The position numbers and the translations under genes are program-made. A stretch of 43,822 nt of DNA. Origin: an uncultured Bacteroidota bacterium (lineage in GTDB: Bacteria > Bacteroidota > Bacteroidia > Bacteroidales > F082). The DNA lies in contig UQNO01000017.1 in the NCBI GenBank assembly GCA_900542475.1, positions 1 through 43,822 of the forward strand, in the 5' to 3' direction. The notes under the pieces were generated by a model. It made no database searches. It worked only from the letters and a program-made list of their open reading frames with translations, and was not told the DNA's origin. This document shows, in pieces, positions 16,098 to 23,603 of the stretch. The stretch's first letter is position 1. The number at the start of each line of letters is the position of its first letter.

Positions 16098-17876
16098 TCA
16101 ATCTCCTCCCTGGTACATTCTGCTGATAACATCTTTGTATTTCTGTAGAATAACAGAACGTTTCACCTTCAAAGTGGGGGTGAGGATTCCATTGGTTGTT
16201 GACCATTCATCGGCGATGAACTTGAAACGTTTTATTTTCTCCGTGTCGCCGAAGAATTTGTTAATCTTCTGAACCTCGGCTATCAAACGGTCTTTCACCT
16301 CTTTCAAGTTTATTATCTCTTCTTTTTTCGTGAACTTGATTTCGTGTTTTGCGCACCAATTCTGTAGGAATGATATGTCAGGGACGATGAGCGCCGTCGC
16401 GAATTTCTCGTTTTCGCCAAGTACCACTACGTTTTCGAAGAATCCCGACTCGGTGAATTTGTTTTCGATGATATCGGGGTTGATATATTTGCCTAATGAT
16501 GTCTTGAAGAGGTTTTTCATACGTCCTGTAATCTTGAAATTACCGTATTCGTTAACACTTCCGAGGTCGCCGGTGTGAAACCACCCGTCTTTGTCGATGA
16601 CTTCGGCTGTCAGTTCGGGCTGTTTGTAATAGCCCATCATCACATTGTGTCCACGGCAGATAATCTCGCCGTTCTCGGCTATTTTAACCTCCACTCCAGG
16701 CAAGGCGGGGCCGACAAAACCCGCCTCGCGGCTGTGCGGCTCGTTGCTGCTGGTGCAGATTACCGGTGAGCACTCTGTCATGCCATAGCCTTCGTACACG
16801 GGCATCTTTATGGCCGAGAAAAAAGCCGAGATGTTAGGCTGAATGCTCGCAGCTCCAGAAACGATGATGTCGAAGTGCTCGGCGCCGAGTTTCCTGCGAA
16901 TCTTGCTGTAAACAAGCTTGTCGGCAATCTTCAACTTGAAATTATAGAACCAGTGCCGGCCGTCAACGGTATATTTCTCGGCAAGATTCATTGCCCAATA
17001 GAATATGTTTTTCGCGAGTCCCTTCTGATTCTGCCCGGACTGTCTTATCTTAAGATAAATCTTTTCCAAAAGACGCGGCACGCATGTCATCATGGTTGGC
17101 TGAATCTCCTTCATGTCGTTGGCTATGGTCGCAACACCTTCGGCGTAATAAACTGATATTCCAAGGTATTGATACAGATAGACTAATGTTCTCTCGTAAG
17201 CGTGGCAGATTGGAAGAAAACTCAATGCGCGTGTGGATTTCGGCGATGGAGTTTGTCTCAAGTTCTCAATCTGACCAAGAATATTTGCATGTGAGAGCAT
17301 TACGCCTTTTGGGGTGCCGGTGGTTCCCGATGTGTAGAGAATAGTGGCGCAATCGCTGCTCTTGACAGCGTCTTTGCGACGTTTTAACTCTTCGGGATTT
17401 TGATTTTCGCGACCTAATTGTAAAAGGTCGGACCAGATAGGGTAGTCGCCGCGTTTTACGAAGGTGTATATCGTCTTCAAAGAAGGAATGTCGTTGATGA
17501 TATCCTCTATTTTGTTCAATACGCATAACCCTTCCACTATCACGAACTTTGCCTCGCTGTTGTTGATAACGATACGGTAGTCTTCCTTGCTTATGGTTGG
17601 ATAGATGGGCACTGTGACAGCGCCGACTTGTTGTATCGCCATGTCCATGATGTTCCATTCCGGACGGTTATTGCTTATAATGGCTACTTTGTCATCTTTC
17701 TGAATGCCCAATTTGATAAGGGCATAACTGATGATGTCGGTGGTCTCTATGTATTCTTGGACACTATACTTGCGCCATTCACCATTTTCTTTCTTGGCAA
17801 GGGCCGTTTCCTGGTCGGGGTGTTTTTGCAAATAAGTCGTCAGAATGTCAAAAATGCGTTTTTCTTCCATCTTCAT
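16098..17876 (-). CDS. Long-chain fatty acid--CoA ligase (AMP-forming)
   Basis: A 592-residue enzyme that activates fatty acids through an acyl-adenylate to acyl-CoA. Motifs are ATILYTSGTTGTPKGVMLSH (P-loop), LPICHAYERT, YGMTECSPVI (adenylate site), GWFHTGDLG and ITGRMKNLFKTSLGKYI (hinge). Length and motifs match bacterial FadD15/AcsL-like long-chain ligases, which act at the inner membrane face. The longer frame from 17903 includes the promoter box, so ATG 17876 (MKMEEKR) is used; ATG 17870 is equally possible. It is convergent with the OmpA-family gene, with only 39 bases between them and no obvious terminator. A 21-bp tandem array lies upstream. Confidence 0.93.
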   Translation of the reverse strand: MKMEEKRIFDILTTYLQKHPDQETALAKKENGEWRKYSVQEYIETTDIISYALIKLGIQKDDKVAIISNNRPEWNIMDMAIQQVGAVTVPIYPTISKEDYRIVINNSEAKFVIVEGLCVLNKIEDIINDIPSLKTIYTFVKRGDYPIWSDLLQLGRENQNPEELKRRKDAVKSSDCATILYTSGTTGTPKGVMLSHANILGQIENLRQTPSPKSTRALSFLPICHAYERTLVYLYQYLGISVYYAEGVATIANDMKEIQPTMMTCVPRLLEKIYLKIRQSGQNQKGLAKNIFYWAMNLAEKYTVDGRHWFYNFKLKIADKLVYSKIRRKLGAEHFDIIVSGAASIQPNISAFFSAIKMPVYEGYGMTECSPVICTSSNEPHSREAGFVGPALPGVEVKIAENGEIICRGHNVMMGYYKQPELTAEVIDKDGWFHTGDLGSVNEYGNFKITGRMKNLFKTSLGKYINPDIIENKFTESGFFENVVVLGENEKFATALIVPDISFLQNWCAKHEIKFTKKEEIINLKEVKDRLIAEVQKINKFFGDTEKIKRFKFIADEWSTTNGILTPTLKVKRSVILQKYKDVISRMYQGGD

Positions 17877-17892
17877 TGTTTTTTTAACAGTG

Positions 17893-17900
17893 CAAAAATA
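17893..17900 (-). promoter_or_regulatory. Putative -7 box (TATTTTTG) for the acyl-CoA ligase gene
   Basis: The minus strand reads TATTTTTG, 16 bases before the ATG at 17876. The repeat array begins about 70 bases further upstream. Confidence 0.5.
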
Positions 17901-17965
17901 CACAATATTTTAACCCATGAAAAAAGCAGGGGTGGGTGGGGTGAATTTTGGGATAAAAACACTTA

Positions 17966-18072
17966 TTTGGGTGTGAAACTATCGTTTTTAGGTGTGAATG
18001 AAAAATTTATTCGGTGTTTTTAGGTGTGAAAGTGCCGAATTTAGGTGTGAAAATATTAAAGCCAGGTGTGAA
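17966..18072. repeat. Tandem array with 21-bp period, core TTTAGGTGTGAA
   Basis: GGTGTGAA occurs at 17970, 17991, 18023, 18044 and 18065, with a degenerate GGTGTTTT at 18013. The regular spacing is exactly 21 bases, with one 32-base step containing the degenerate copy. The array fills the space between the nqrF stop and the acyl-CoA ligase promoter. Confidence 0.9.
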
Positions 18073-18074
18073 TA

Positions 18075-19319
18075 TTAAGCACCAAAATCATCAAAAAGGA
18101 TGTTGTTTTTCTGAACGCCGAGATTGTCTAACAAGGATAGTACGGCTTTTGTCATCATCGGAGGTCCGCAGAGATAATACTCTATTTCTTCAGGTTCAGG
18201 ATGGTTTTTGAGGTAATTCTCGAATAACATCTCGTGAATATTGCCCACGAAACCGTTCCAGTTATCTTCGGGAAGCGGTGACGACAATGCTATGTTGAAT
18301 TTGAAATTAGGATTTTCGGCTTCAATATGCTTGAAATCTTCGATGTAGAAAAGCTCGCGCAGCGAGCGTCCGCCATACCAAAACGAGACCTTGCGCCGGG
18401 TGTGTTTGGTAAGGAAGAGGTCGAGAATGTGCGAGCGCATCGGTGCCATGCCTGCGCCGCCGCCGATAAACACTATTTCTTTTTGAGTGTCTCTGATATG
18501 AAACTCTCCAAAAGGACCGCTGACAGTCACTTTGTCGCCAGGCTTCAAAGAATATATGTATGATGAGCATACTCCGGGGTTGACATTCATGAAACCGCCG
18601 TTTTTCTTGTCGAATGGCGGCGTGGCAATACGCACATTGAGCATGATTATGTCGTTCTCCGCAGGATTGTTGGCCATTGAATAAGCCCTGAACTGAGGCT
18701 CCGGATTGTGCATCACAAAATTGAACATCTGGAATCTCTCCCAGTCTTTGCAGTATTTCTCATCAACAGCGATGTCGGAATATCTCACATCACATTTGGG
18801 AACCTCGATTTGAACATAACCTCCGGAGAGAAAGTCGAGATGCTCGCCTTCGGGCAGCTTCACCACGAATTCCTTGATGAACGTGGCGACATTTCTGTTG
18901 CTGACAACAGTGCATTCCCGCTTTTTTATGCCGAATATCTGTGGATTTATCTGTATTTTCATGTCTTCGCGAACTTTTACCTGACAGGCCAGTCTCCAAT
19001 TGTCAAGTTGTTCTTTGCGACTGAAAAAGCCTTTTTCAGTTGGTAATATGGAGCCGCCTCCTTGCAAAACCTGACAACGACACATGCCGCAGTTGCCTTT
19101 GCCGCCGCATGCCGAAGGAAGGAAAATCTCTTCCTCCGCAAGAGTTTGAAGTAGTGAATTTCCCGGCTTAACCTCAAGTTCACGCTCATCGTTGATGTCA
19201 ATCTTGACATTCCCTTCCGGCGTAAGTCTTTTCTTGACAATTATAAGAATTGCCACAGGAATCAACACCGCAATGAGAAATACTATAACACTGGTCAATA
19301 TGATATATGTGATGCTCAT
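18075..19319 (-). CDS. nqrF: Na+-translocating NADH:quinone oxidoreductase subunit F
   Basis: A 414-residue subunit that takes electrons from NADH. There is one N-terminal membrane helix (about 5-28). A [2Fe-2S] ferredoxin domain follows with Cys71, Cys77, Cys80 and Cys112 (CGGKGNCGMC and LAC). Next come an FAD domain (FRAYSMANNP) and an NADH domain (IGGGAGMAPMRS, FWYGGRS, YYLCGPPMM). It ends in DDFGA, like other NqrF proteins. It is the last gene of nqrABCDEF and starts one base after the nqrE stop. Electrons pass from here through the NqrD/E iron centre and the NqrC/NqrB flavins to quinone. Confidence 0.98.
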   Translation of the reverse strand: MSITYIILTSVIVFLIAVLIPVAILIIVKKRLTPEGNVKIDINDERELEVKPGNSLLQTLAEEEIFLPSACGGKGNCGMCRCQVLQGGGSILPTEKGFFSRKEQLDNWRLACQVKVREDMKIQINPQIFGIKKRECTVVSNRNVATFIKEFVVKLPEGEHLDFLSGGYVQIEVPKCDVRYSDIAVDEKYCKDWERFQMFNFVMHNPEPQFRAYSMANNPAENDIIMLNVRIATPPFDKKNGGFMNVNPGVCSSYIYSLKPGDKVTVSGPFGEFHIRDTQKEIVFIGGGAGMAPMRSHILDLFLTKHTRRKVSFWYGGRSLRELFYIEDFKHIEAENPNFKFNIALSSPLPEDNWNGFVGNIHEMLFENYLKNHPEPEEIEYYLCGPPMMTKAVLSLLDNLGVQKNNILFDDFGA

Positions 19320-19320
19320 G

Positions 19321-19938
19321 TTAAAAATCTATTCCAAGGAACGCCATGAAAGCTATTCCCATTAAACCTGTGATAATGAATGCGATGCCGGTGCCCTGAA
19401 GGCGCTTCGGTATCTTTGAATATCTGGTTTTTTCTCTTATGGCTGCCATTCCGACAATGGCGATAAGCCACCCGACACCAGAACCAAATCCGTATGCAAG
19501 CGACTGACCTACAGTGCTATAATGCTTCTCTTGCATGAAGAGACATGCACCCAATATCGCACAGTTGACGGCAATGAGAGGAAGAAAAATACCTAAAGAA
19601 TTATATAATGACGGACTGTATTTTTCTATCACCATCTCTAAAATCTGAACTATCGCGGCGATAATCGCTATGAAAAGAATGAAGCTGAGAAATTCTAATG
19701 AAACATCAGCAAAAACAGGGTTTACCCATGATAATGCTCCTTCAGAAAGTACATATCTGTCAAGAAGATAATTCACAGGAACTGTGACAATAAGTACAAA
19801 GGTGACCGCGACACCAAGACCGAAAGAAGTCTTGACATTCTTGGAGACAGCAAGAAAGGAGCACATTCCGAGGAAATATGCGAAAACCATGTTGTCGATG
19901 AAAATCGAACGGAAGAATATACCTAAAATGTCCATCAT
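19321..19938 (-). CDS. nqrE: Na+-translocating NADH:quinone oxidoreductase subunit E
   Basis: A 205-residue membrane subunit with six helices, homologous to RnfA. Cysteines in YFLGMCSFLAVS and VNCAILGACLF correspond to those that, with NqrD, bind an intramembrane iron-sulfur centre. The open frame extends to 20169, but the added part overlaps nqrD out of frame. Two adjacent ATGs (19938 and 19935) follow an AGGAGG ribosome-binding site; the first overlaps the nqrD TGA as ATGA. The second has the better spacing, so the true start may be three bases downstream. Confidence 0.97.
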   Translation of the reverse strand: MMDILGIFFRSIFIDNMVFAYFLGMCSFLAVSKNVKTSFGLGVAVTFVLIVTVPVNYLLDRYVLSEGALSWVNPVFADVSLEFLSFILFIAIIAAIVQILEMVIEKYSPSLYNSLGIFLPLIAVNCAILGACLFMQEKHYSTVGQSLAYGFGSGVGWLIAIVGMAAIREKTRYSKIPKRLQGTGIAFIITGLMGIAFMAFLGIDF

Positions 19939-20540
19939 TTTTCCTCCTCTGATTTTTGTATCCAGATAATTATCCCTATGATTATCAATGCCATGGGAGG
20001 TAAAATCATGAGACCGTTGTTGATGTATCCCAATGAGTACACTCTTTCGGGTATGACATTGTAGCCTAATAATGTGCCGTTTCCGAACAGTTCGCGGAAA
20101 AACGCCACTATGATTAATATCGACCCATAACCGAGACCGTTGCCTATGCCGTCGAGCAAGGACTCCCAAGGACTATGTGACATGGCAAAGGCTTCAAGTC
20201 GCCCCATGACAATGCAGTTGGTGATGATAAGCCCGACAAACACAGAGAGTTGCTTGCTTACGTCATACATGAAAGCTTTCAATAATTGATCGACAAGGAT
20301 TACCAATGTTGCGACAATTATTAGCTGGACAATAATACGTATTTTTGAAGGTATGCCCTTGCGTAGCAATGAGATTATAAGGTTTGACAAAGCCGTCACG
20401 ACAGTGACCGACAGAGCCATCACAATAGCCGGTTTAAGTTTGGCGGTGACAGCCAACGAGGAGCAGATGCCCAATATCAGCACTGTGACAGGGTTGGCTT
20501 TACGCAAAGGGGCGGTTATCAGATTTATGTTCTTACTCAT
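19935..20540 (-). CDS. nqrD: Na+-translocating NADH:quinone oxidoreductase subunit D
   Basis: A 201-residue membrane subunit with six helices, homologous to RnfE. PVTVLILGICSSLAV and ITNCIVMGRLEAFAM carry the cysteines of the NqrD/NqrE iron centre. Residue order and length match the family. Its start lies in an ATGAGTAA octamer that also holds the nqrC stop, an 8-base overlap. Its end overlaps nqrE. Regulation is presumably shared with the whole operon. Confidence 0.97.
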   Translation of the reverse strand: MSKNINLITAPLRKANPVTVLILGICSSLAVTAKLKPAIVMALSVTVVTALSNLIISLLRKGIPSKIRIIVQLIIVATLVILVDQLLKAFMYDVSKQLSVFVGLIITNCIVMGRLEAFAMSHSPWESLLDGIGNGLGYGSILIIVAFFRELFGNGTLLGYNVIPERVYSLGYINNGLMILPPMALIIIGIIIWIQKSEEEK

Positions 20541-21090
20541 GACCTTTCAAATATGGTAGATACGATTTTAATGTGCGGTCAATCATCTCTTCGACACCTT
20601 TGGAGGTACGTGTGGCTCCTGTTATGGCGTCCACGTCAAGGTAAACGCGTTCCGCTTTTCTCTGGATTTTCTTGCCTGCATACTGACTGCGATATTTGTC
20701 GGTAGTGATTTCATCTCCTAAACCCGGTGTTTCGGCTTTATGGTCAAATACTGCTCCGACGACAGTGACACCGTCATCGGCGATACCGATGTAACCTGAA
20801 ATCGGCCCCCAAAGTCCGTTGCCTTGCATCGGGATAACAGTGATATGGTCGTCGATAACATAATAGGGTAAATCGCCATCATGCAGTGCGGTGCAATGTT
20901 GTTTGAAAAGTTGTTCCGCATTGTTTTTATCGACATTATAGATTCCGGCAGATTTTAGAATAAAGATACGTTGCTCGTTGAGCTCGTTGCGTTTTTGATA
21001 AGGTTGCAGCCACATGGCGGCAGCAGATAGCAGCAGCGACACTATAATCACGAGAATGATGATGTAACGGAAGATATAGCGGTCGCTCAT
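20533..21090 (-). CDS. nqrC: Na+-translocating NADH:quinone oxidoreductase subunit C, compact form
   Basis: A 185-residue subunit with an N-terminal membrane helix (about 8-28) and a periplasmic FMN-binding domain. NGLWGPISGYIGI and KAETPGLGDEI are NqrC motifs. DAITGAT places the covalently bound FMN at Thr160, in the ApbE flavinylation consensus. It is clearly shorter than well-studied NqrC proteins (about 250 residues): the stretch between the GKK segment and the flavinylation site, and the N-terminal part of the domain, are reduced. The first 22 codons of the longer frame overlap nqrB and are rejected; ATG 21090 overlaps the nqrB TGA as ATGA. No ApbE gene is in this window. Confidence 0.95.
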   Translation of the reverse strand: MSDRYIFRYIIILVIIVSLLLSAAAMWLQPYQKRNELNEQRIFILKSAGIYNVDKNNAEQLFKQHCTALHDGDLPYYVIDDHITVIPMQGNGLWGPISGYIGIADDGVTVVGAVFDHKAETPGLGDEITTDKYRSQYAGKKIQRKAERVYLDVDAITGATRTSKGVEEMIDRTLKSYLPYLKGHE

Positions 21091-22217
21091 TTGACTCTCC
21101 TTTCTGCCGATGCCCAGCGTTTTTTGCGTTTGCGGATATTGCATGCTATTACACACCAGTCGATGAGGGGGGCGAACACATTTAGGAGCAGTATCGCAAG
21201 CATCATACCTTCGGGGTAGCCTGGATTTGCAACACGAATCAAAATTGTCACGGCACCGATGAGAAATCCGTAAATCAATTTTCCCATGTTAGTCTGTGCC
21301 GCCGTGACAGGGTCTGTTGCCATGAAAAACGTTCCGAACATGAAACCGCCCATCAGAAGATGGTAGTGGAATGGAATATCGGAAATGAGCAGGCTCATTG
21401 AAATCGCTCCTATAAATGTCGAAATGATTATTCTTAAACTTGCTATTCCGTTTATTATCAGGAAGATGCCACCAATCAAGATGGCAATTTTAGATGTCTC
21501 GCCTATACTTCCCGGTATCATGCCTATAAACATTTCCGACAGACTCGGCAAGTCGCCGACCGCGCCTCCCTTGAAGATTATTCCAAGCGGTGTCGCGCCG
21601 CTGTAGGCATCTGCTTTTTCGGCAATCCACACGCTGTCGCCTGTCATCTTGGAAGGATAGGAGAAGAACAAAAACGCTCTGGCCAATAATGCTGGATTTA
21701 CTACGTTCATGCCGCTGCCGCCAAACACTTCCTTGCCAATGATTACTGCAAAAGCCACAGCAAGGGCGAGCATCCATAATGGCACATCGACAGGCATGAT
21801 TAGCGGAATCAAAAAACCGGTTACGAAATAGCCTTCATTGACATCTTCATGCCTTATCTCCGCAAAAGTGAACTCGATGGCAAGACCCACGACGTAACTG
21901 ACAAGATAAATAGGAATGATTTTTAATAATCCGTAACCGACTGTTTGCCAAAATGTTGCATTTTCGCCAAATGAAAGAAAATGTTGATACCCTATGTTCC
22001 ATGTTCCGAAAAGAAAACAGGGAATGAGGGCGATGACAACATAAATCAAGTTTCGTTTCATGTCATAGGCGTCGCGTATGTGCGCACCGGTAGTTGTGAC
22101 ACGGTTCGGAGTGTAGAGAAAGGTCTCAAAAGCCTCGAAAGTCGAGTGGAACTTGGCGTTTTTGCCACCTGGTTCGAACTGTGGCTTGATTTTATCAATA
22201 TACTTCCTGAGTCCCAT
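21087..22217 (-). CDS. nqrB: Na+-translocating NADH:quinone oxidoreductase subunit B
   Basis: A 376-residue membrane subunit with about ten helices, homologous to RnfD. It carries a covalent FMN and lies on the Na+ translocation path next to the quinone site. AYSGATPLGII places the flavinylated residue at Thr209. GKEVFGGSGMNVVNPALLARAF and FFMATDPVTAAQT are conserved in the NqrB/RnfD family. The start shares one base with the nqrA TAA (TAATG). The N-terminal soluble stretch (about 1-50), typical of NqrB and absent from RnfD, is present. Confidence 0.98.
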   Translation of the reverse strand: MGLRKYIDKIKPQFEPGGKNAKFHSTFEAFETFLYTPNRVTTTGAHIRDAYDMKRNLIYVVIALIPCFLFGTWNIGYQHFLSFGENATFWQTVGYGLLKIIPIYLVSYVVGLAIEFTFAEIRHEDVNEGYFVTGFLIPLIMPVDVPLWMLALAVAFAVIIGKEVFGGSGMNVVNPALLARAFLFFSYPSKMTGDSVWIAEKADAYSGATPLGIIFKGGAVGDLPSLSEMFIGMIPGSIGETSKIAILIGGIFLIINGIASLRIIISTFIGAISMSLLISDIPFHYHLLMGGFMFGTFFMATDPVTAAQTNMGKLIYGFLIGAVTILIRVANPGYPEGMMLAILLLNVFAPLIDWCVIACNIRKRKKRWASAERRVK

Positions 22218-23473
22218 TAGTTCACTTCCTTTCTTATAAATTCAAGTCCTTCACGAATAATCTGTTGTATCGGTGTTTTCGATGGGTCGATTACTTCACA
22301 AAGCGCAAAGTCTTCGGAATCAATCTCATATATGCCCAACTCTTCCATCTCGTCAATATCTTTGACTAAACACGCTTTGATTAGCTGCATTGGGTATATG
22401 TCAAATGGGAACACCTTCTCAAACTGTCCTGTCATGATGTAAGGACGTGTGTCGCCGTTGGTGTTGGTGTCCGTAAAACGCTTGAAAATCGGTCTAATCC
22501 AGCCGAAAAGCCTATGTTTATTACCTTCGGGTATCACAGTGACTTGTGTATCGTGGAAACAAAGATGGTTGTCGTCGGTTATGTTCGTGCCTGTCAATAC
22601 GTTGCCGCTGATGATGCGGGCGTTTTCGGCGATATTCAATATCGGGGTTATTTCTGCACCGATTCGTGTCTGATAATAATGTGGTCTTTTCGCTGCCGAG
22701 CCTGTCATCGCGATGATGCGAGTGCTGTCGTATTTTCCAGTAAGGAAAAGGTTGCCGATAGTTATAAGGTCCTGAGGGTAGCAGTACCACACGGTTTCTC
22801 CTTTATTTATTGGTGAAAGCACATTTATCTGTGTCCCGACATTACCGGCAGGATGCGCCCCCTCGAATTTTGTAATGATAATGTTTTTGGATAAATCATT
22901 CAATAATATATCATGATTTATATTTACATATACATTTCCATCGGTTAATTTCGCCAATACATTGAGACCTGTCGTTAATGTATTGTGTTGATTTTCAATG
23001 ATAAAATCATTATCTGGTGCTAATGGGGCTGTGTCGAACATCGAAACGAAAATATGTTTCGGTACATCATCGGGGTTGGCGATTGTGGCGAACGGTCTCT
23101 GGCGCAGCACAGGCCAGATGCCACTGCGTAACATTTTGTCAATGGGATTATCTATGTCATCGAAGTTTATTGCTTCGTTTTTGCCGTCGGATTCCACGAC
23201 GACACGAAGAATTGCTCGTCTCTCGCCGCGGACTATGGCTTTCACTTTTCCGGAGATGGGGGAGGTGAAAACTATTTGTTCGTTGTTTTTATCATGAAAA
23301 AGAACCGAGCCGATTTTCACGTCATCGCCTTCAGCCACGTTCATTTTGGGTGTAATACCAATAAAATCGGTTGGCTTGATGGCACAGCAGACAGGCTCGA
23401 AACGCTCAATTTGTTTCGACGCTTCACCTGCCAACCGTATGTCCATGCCTTTTCTTATCTTGATTTTATTCAT
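22217..23473 (-). CDS. nqrA: Na+-translocating NADH:quinone oxidoreductase subunit A
   Basis: A 418-residue cytoplasmic-side subunit, related to RnfC but without its iron-sulfur clusters, and the first gene of the operon. The N-terminus (IKIRKGMDIRLAG, CCAIKPTDFIGITPKM) and the barrel-sandwich segment (TSPISGKVKAIVRGERRAIL) are typical, as is the GAHPAGNVGTQINVLSPI motif. The open frame extends 21 codons upstream to 23536, but that part is not NqrA-like; ATG 23473 is used. No clear TAnnTTTG box was found in the roughly 120 bases before it, where two hairpins occur instead. Confidence 0.97.
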   Translation of the reverse strand: MNKIKIRKGMDIRLAGEASKQIERFEPVCCAIKPTDFIGITPKMNVAEGDDVKIGSVLFHDKNNEQIVFTSPISGKVKAIVRGERRAILRVVVESDGKNEAINFDDIDNPIDKMLRSGIWPVLRQRPFATIANPDDVPKHIFVSMFDTAPLAPDNDFIIENQHNTLTTGLNVLAKLTDGNVYVNINHDILLNDLSKNIIITKFEGAHPAGNVGTQINVLSPINKGETVWYCYPQDLITIGNLFLTGKYDSTRIIAMTGSAAKRPHYYQTRIGAEITPILNIAENARIISGNVLTGTNITDDNHLCFHDTQVTVIPEGNKHRLFGWIRPIFKRFTDTNTNGDTRPYIMTGQFEKVFPFDIYPMQLIKACLVKDIDEMEELGIYEIDSEDFALCEVIDPSKTPIQQIIREGLEFIRKEVN

Positions 23474-23530
23474 AACCCTGTTTCTTATCTTGATTTCAAT
23501 ACAATCCGACAGCGAGATTTTAAGCGCTGC

Positions 23531-23603
23531 AAACAACTGATGACAAGATTACTCCCGTCACCAGTTGTTTATTTTAAACAATAGTTGTCAGCGACTATTG
23601 TTT
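23531..23603 (-). terminator. Two successive hairpins between the C25 protease gene and nqrA
   Basis: AAACAATAGT/ACTATTGTTT (23576-23603, 10-bp stem, 8-base loop) overlaps the protease stop codon. AAACAACTG/CAGTTGTTT (23531-23570), with inner TGAC/GTCA pairing, lies just beyond. Both end in T-rich tracts on the minus strand, as expected for a terminator that separates the protease transcript from nqrA. Confidence 0.65.

Noticed and set aside
19939..20169. Long N-terminal extension of NqrE
   Set aside because: It overlaps nqrD out of frame, and the family start with AGGAGG lies at 19938/19935.
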